Part shown: one piece after another, positions 60,832 through 64,000 of the stretch
How the letters are laid out: every line of letters begins with the position of its first letter
Position numbering within the stretch: position 1 is the stretch's first letter
DNA from: Lonepinella koalarum
GTDB taxonomy: Bacteria > Pseudomonadota > Gammaproteobacteria > Enterobacterales > Pasteurellaceae
DNA length: 64,000 bases
Assembly (NCBI GenBank): GCA_030525745.1
Contig: JAUNED010000004.1
Coordinates: 1 to 64,000 of the forward strand
Direction: 5' to 3'
The notes under the pieces: generated by a model
The model's database searches: none
What the model was told of the DNA's origin: nothing
Seen by the model: only the letters and a program-made list of their open reading frames with translations
Program-made: the position numbers and the translations under genes

Positions 60832-61767
60832 ATGAAAAACACATTTTTTAAATCTTTTTTTCTATCAGTTGTCGGTTTATTTGCGTTTTCAAGCAGCATA
60901 CAAGCGGTTGAGCAAGTGGTTGCTACAGTTGATGGTGTGCCGATTTTGGAGAGCCAAATTAAGCGTTTATTAGGTAAACGGGCTAACAATGAATCAAATC
61001 GTGCAAAAGCCTTAGACAGCATTATTGATGATCTGTTGTTGCAAAAAGCTATCAAAGAATCAGGTGTTTCTGTCAGTATGGCGCAAGTGGATAATATTAT
61101 TGAGGGGATTGCGGCACAAAATGGTTTAACATACGGGCAATTATTAGATGCGTTGGAGCATCAAGGTATGTCTTTAAATCAATTCCGTAGTCAAATTCAT
61201 AATCAAATTTTAATGGGAGAAGTACGCAACCGTAGTATCGGTAAGCATATTGATGTCACTCGAGAACAGGTGGAAGCCTTAAGTAAACAACTTAAGCAAA
61301 GTGGTACATTGAAAAAAGTTACTGCTACAGAGTACCGTGTGCGCCATATTTTATTAAAACTCAATCCGATGTTAAATGATGCTCAAGCTAAAGCACAATT
61401 AACGCAAATTCGAGCAGATATTTTGGCTGGTAAAACTACCTTTGAGAAAGAAGCGATAGCACATTCCAAAGATTATTTATCAGGTGCAAACGGCGGTGAT
61501 TTAGGTTTTGCGTTCCCTGAAAGTTATGTGGGGCCTTTTGCTCAGACAGTGAAAACGATCAAGAAAGGCCAAATTTCCGCCCCTTTTAAAACAGAATTTG
61601 GCTGGCATATCTTAGAAGTGATTGATACCCGAGAGGGAGATCGTACAGAAGATGCTTATATGCAAAAAGCCTATGAGACCTTAGTTAATCAACAATTACA
61701 AGATGAAGCCAAAGATTGGATAAAAGCTTTACGTAAAGGGGCTGATATTCAAATTTTCACTAAGTAA
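60832..61767 (+). CDS. surA: Periplasmic chaperone/PPIase SurA, single-parvulin form
   Basis: Escorts outer-membrane proteins, such as the autotransporter in this window, through the periplasm. The 311-residue protein has a signal peptide (FFLSVVGLFAFSSSIQA), the N-terminal chaperone module (EQVVATVDGVPILESQIKRL) and one parvulin domain (RVRHILLKLNPMLND ... FGWHILEVIDTREGD). E. coli SurA has two parvulin domains and 428 residues; the short form is, as I recall, normal for Haemophilus. Confidence 0.92.
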   Translation: MKNTFFKSFFLSVVGLFAFSSSIQAVEQVVATVDGVPILESQIKRLLGKRANNESNRAKALDSIIDDLLLQKAIKESGVSVSMAQVDNIIEGIAAQNGLTYGQLLDALEHQGMSLNQFRSQIHNQILMGEVRNRSIGKHIDVTREQVEALSKQLKQSGTLKKVTATEYRVRHILLKLNPMLNDAQAKAQLTQIRADILAGKTTFEKEAIAHSKDYLSGANGGDLGFAFPESYVGPFAQTVKTIKKGQISAPFKTEFGWHILEVIDTREGDRTEDAYMQKAYETLVNQQLQDEAKDWIKALRKGADIQIFTK

Positions 61768-61825
61768 TTTTTCGTTTCTCGGTGGGCGGTTTGCCCACCT
61801 TTTTCTTTTTTATCAATAATCACTT

Positions 61826-62689
61826 ATGACAAATTCAAAAAAACATTTAGGGCACACTGCCCGTAAGCGTTTCGGGCAAAATTTCTTACATGACGAATCC
61901 GTTATTCAAGGTATTGTTGCGGCCATTTATCCACAAAAAAATCAATGTTTGGTGGAAATTGGGCCGGGTTTAGGTGCATTAACAGAACCTGTAGCTGAGC
62001 AAGTAGATAGCCTGACAGTTGTGGAGCTTGACCGTGATTTGGCGGAGCGTTTACGCCATCATCCGTTTTTACATCAAAAACTGAATGTTATTGAAACAGA
62101 CGCAATGCAATTTGATTTTGGCAAGTTCTATGATGAGAGAAATTTAGCTGAGCAAGGGGTAAAATTACGTGTTTTTGGCAACTTGCCTTACAACATTTCC
62201 ACTCCCTTAATGTTCCATTTGTTCAAATTCCATGACAAAATTCAAGATATGCATTTTATGTTGCAAAAAGAAGTGGTCAAACGCCTTTGTGCAGCACCGA
62301 ATAGTAAAGCTTACGGACGTTTAACCATTATGGCGCAATATTTTTGCCAAGTCATGCCCGTGTTGGAAGTGCCTCCAACTGCTTTTAAACCTGCTCCTAA
62401 AGTAGATTCTGCCGTGGTACGTTTAATTCCTCATGCTGTATTGCCATACCCTGTAAAAGCGTTATATTGGTTAAATCGTGTTACGGCACAAGCCTTTAAC
62501 CAACGCCGCAAAACTTTGCGAAATGCTTTATCTACGCTCATTTCTGCGGAAAATCTGACCGCACTTGGGGTGGACTTGAATGCGAGAGCCGAAAATCTCA
62601 GTATTGCGGATTATGTGCGACTTGCAAACTGGTTGCATGACAATCCACCAATGGTAGCATTGGAGGAAATTGAAGATACTGATGAATAA
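61826..62689 (+). CDS. rsmA: 16S rRNA dimethyladenosine transferase RsmA (KsgA)
   Basis: Dimethylates two adjacent adenines in helix 45 of 16S rRNA during small-subunit maturation. The 287-residue protein has the SAM motif [17 protein letters not shown] and the catalytic [11 protein letters not shown]. It lies 58 nt after surA and is followed by apaH after 28 nt, the surA-rsmA-apaH order of enteric genomes without pdxA and apaG. Confidence 0.97.
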   Translation: MTNSKKHLGHTARKRFGQNFLHDESVIQGIVAAIYPQKNQCLVEIGPGLGALTEPVAEQVDSLTVVELDRDLAERLRHHPFLHQKLNVIETDAMQFDFGKFYDERNLAEQGVKLRVFGNLPYNISTPLMFHLFKFHDKIQDMHFMLQKEVVKRLCAAPNSKAYGRLTIMAQYFCQVMPVLEVPPTAFKPAPKVDSAVVRLIPHAVLPYPVKALYWLNRVTAQAFNQRRKTLRNALSTLISAENLTALGVDLNARAENLSIADYVRLANWLHDNPPMVALEEIEDTDE

Positions 62690-62717
62690 GCAAGAGTGAA
62701 ATCCTTAGAGGAAGACA

Positions 62718-63536
62718 ATGGCAACCTATATTGTTGGCGATTTACACGGCTGTTACGATGAATTGCAAGTTTTATTGGAAAAAGTGCGGTTCGATTCGAG
62801 CCGAGATTTTCTTTACTTGACCGGTGATTTGGTGGCAAGAGGACGCAAATCCCTAGAATGTCTTCGCTTTGTGAAAGGCTTGGGAAAATCTGCTCAAACG
62901 GTGTTAGGCAACCACGATTTACATTTACTTTCTACGGCACTGGGTATTAAAAAAGTCAAAACAAAGGATAATTTGACCGCACTTTTTGCTGCAGAGGATT
63001 TTGATGAATTAATCGATTGGTTGCGTCATCAGCCATTATTTATTCATCGTGCGGATTTAGACTTTTGCTTGGCCCACGCCGGGATTTCACCGGATTGGGA
63101 TTTGCCGACTGCCATCACTTGTGCCAAAGAAGTGCAACAAGTCTTGCATTCAGCTGATTATCCTGAATTGCTTAAACAAATGTATGATAGCCAGCCTGAA
63201 CGCTGGTCAGCGGATTTACAAGGCATTGACCGTTTACGTTATATTATTAATGTGTTCACTAGAATGCGATTTTGTTATGAAGATCATCGCTTGGATTTTG
63301 ATTGCAAATTGCCTGTTGAACAGGCTCCAACAGACTTGAAACCTTGGTTTCAATTAAATAGCCCGTTATTTCAACAAGAAAATATCATTTTCGGCCATTG
63401 GGCAAGTTTAGTGGGTTATTCGACACCAACGAATATTTATGCGTTAGATACAGGTTGTGCTTGGGGTAATAGCATGACATTGTTACGTTGGGACGATAAG
63501 CAATATTTTACTCAAAATGCGTTGAAAAATGATTAA
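62718..63536 (+). CDS. apaH: Diadenosine tetraphosphatase ApaH
   Basis: Splits Ap4A symmetrically to two ADP and can decap Np4A-capped RNA. The 272-residue metallophosphatase has the motifs [19 protein letters not shown] and LGNHDLHLL, plus the late GHWASLVG and DTGCAWG. The next gene begins inside its last codons, so both are probably one transcript. Confidence 0.97.
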   Translation: MATYIVGDLHGCYDELQVLLEKVRFDSSRDFLYLTGDLVARGRKSLECLRFVKGLGKSAQTVLGNHDLHLLSTALGIKKVKTKDNLTALFAAEDFDELIDWLRHQPLFIHRADLDFCLAHAGISPDWDLPTAITCAKEVQQVLHSADYPELLKQMYDSQPERWSADLQGIDRLRYIINVFTRMRFCYEDHRLDFDCKLPVEQAPTDLKPWFQLNSPLFQQENIIFGHWASLVGYSTPTNIYALDTGCAWGNSMTLLRWDDKQYFTQNALKND

Positions 63537-64000
63537 TTCTCAAACAGCTCAAATTTTCCATATTCCCTTTTTCCAGTTTGCACAGATGAAAAAATACTGC
63601 CCTGAAGCCATTCCGCAAATTAAATCAGATTACAAAACGGCTTGGGAACAATGGAAAAAGACGATTTTGGCTGTTTCTGTTGAGCTTGGTATACCTTTTG
63701 CCAAGCCACATATTGAAAGCTGGACAAATGGTTGGCAAGTGCGGTCGCATTTTTTTGCGTTTTTTAAGTATGAGTATTGGCAGAATTCGGCGGCGATTTT
63801 ATCGGTAATTTTAAATCGTCGTCGGTTACAAGTTTGTTTAGATTGGCACTGTTATCGTGCGGATCGTTCTCAAATTCATTTACCTCAATATAATCAATGG
63901 ATTGATGATTTGGATTTGGCAAACTTTGCTGAATTTGAACTATGGCGTGGTGATGAAAGTGAATATGCGGATTTTCATTCAAGCAGTGAATTGTCGACGA
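63530..64000 (+). CDS. HI_0552-like hypothetical protein (5' part; cut by window end)
   Basis: The frame opens at an ATG overlapping the apaH stop region (63530) and stays open for 157 codons to the window end. It begins [20 protein letters not shown] and contains [19 protein letters not shown] and [17 protein letters not shown]. Haemophilus influenzae has, as I recall, an uncharacterised gene (HI_0552) in the same place after apaH. Function unknown. An uptake signal lies inside (about 63737). Confidence 0.8.

Overview
The window is chromosomal DNA from a member of the Pasteurellaceae. The nine-base DNA-uptake signal AAGTGCGGT (or its complement) occurs roughly 45 times, mostly between genes or in non-ribosomal genes, and the gene content and neighbourhoods (hslVU, pepD, nudC, yjaG-hupA, secM-secA, rsmA-apaH) are those of Haemophilus/Pasteurella-type genomes. 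The Haemophilus dialect of the signal points to the Haemophilus-Pasteurella-Aggregatibacter-Avibacterium side of the family; the sequence alone does not let me name the species.

Layout. 1-3172: an accessory locus with a cytosolic Cys-type sulfatase and its radical-SAM maturase, separated by a tandem duplication packed with small palindromes. 3203-22420: housekeeping and transport genes: hslVU behind a sigma-32-like promoter, metE, gpt, pepD, nudC, yjaG, hupA, glmS, an MFS transporter, aspA, gor and a four-gene ABC importer. 22548-24935: a sialidase autotransporter bracketed by two 55-nt direct repeats. 25446-30412: the S10 ribosomal operon. 30502-39428: a nine-gene opposite-strand cluster for uptake and catabolism of a hexonate/hexuronate (TRAP transporter, dehydrogenase, uxuA, uxuB, GntR regulator, kdgK, eda), lying between the S10 and spc operons. 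39705-48244: spc and alpha operons through secY, rpoA and rplQ. 48306-53875: a small basic ORF, mltF, a DUF721 gene, secM-secA and greB. 54038-56174: an AT-rich scar with a metH remnant and a TIR-domain gene interrupted by one in-frame stop. 56219-64000: serA, rpiA, hemW, rdgB, pyrR, surA, rsmA, apaH and the start of an HI_0552-like gene cut by the window end.

How the parts fit. The sialidase, the ABC importer, aspA and the TRAP cluster each have a good match to the CRP palindrome TGTGA-N6-TCACA upstream, so several carbon-scavenging functions here look catabolite-controlled. Sialidase and sulfatase fit life on mucosal glycans. The TRAP cluster reads as a complete route from an imported sugar acid through fructuronate, mannonate, KDG and KDPG to pyruvate and glyceraldehyde-3-phosphate. 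Methionine synthesis appears to rest on cobalamin-independent MetE, since only a MetH tail is visible here.

Most striking observations: the TIR gene, whose C-terminal half resembles the lysozyme-binding part of RsiV (a candidate defence effector inactivated or recoded by one codon); the split of the S10 and spc operons; a SecM with an arrest motif intermediate between the Escherichia and Mannheimia types; and uptake signals of the foreign Actinobacillus dialect at three loci that look acquired.
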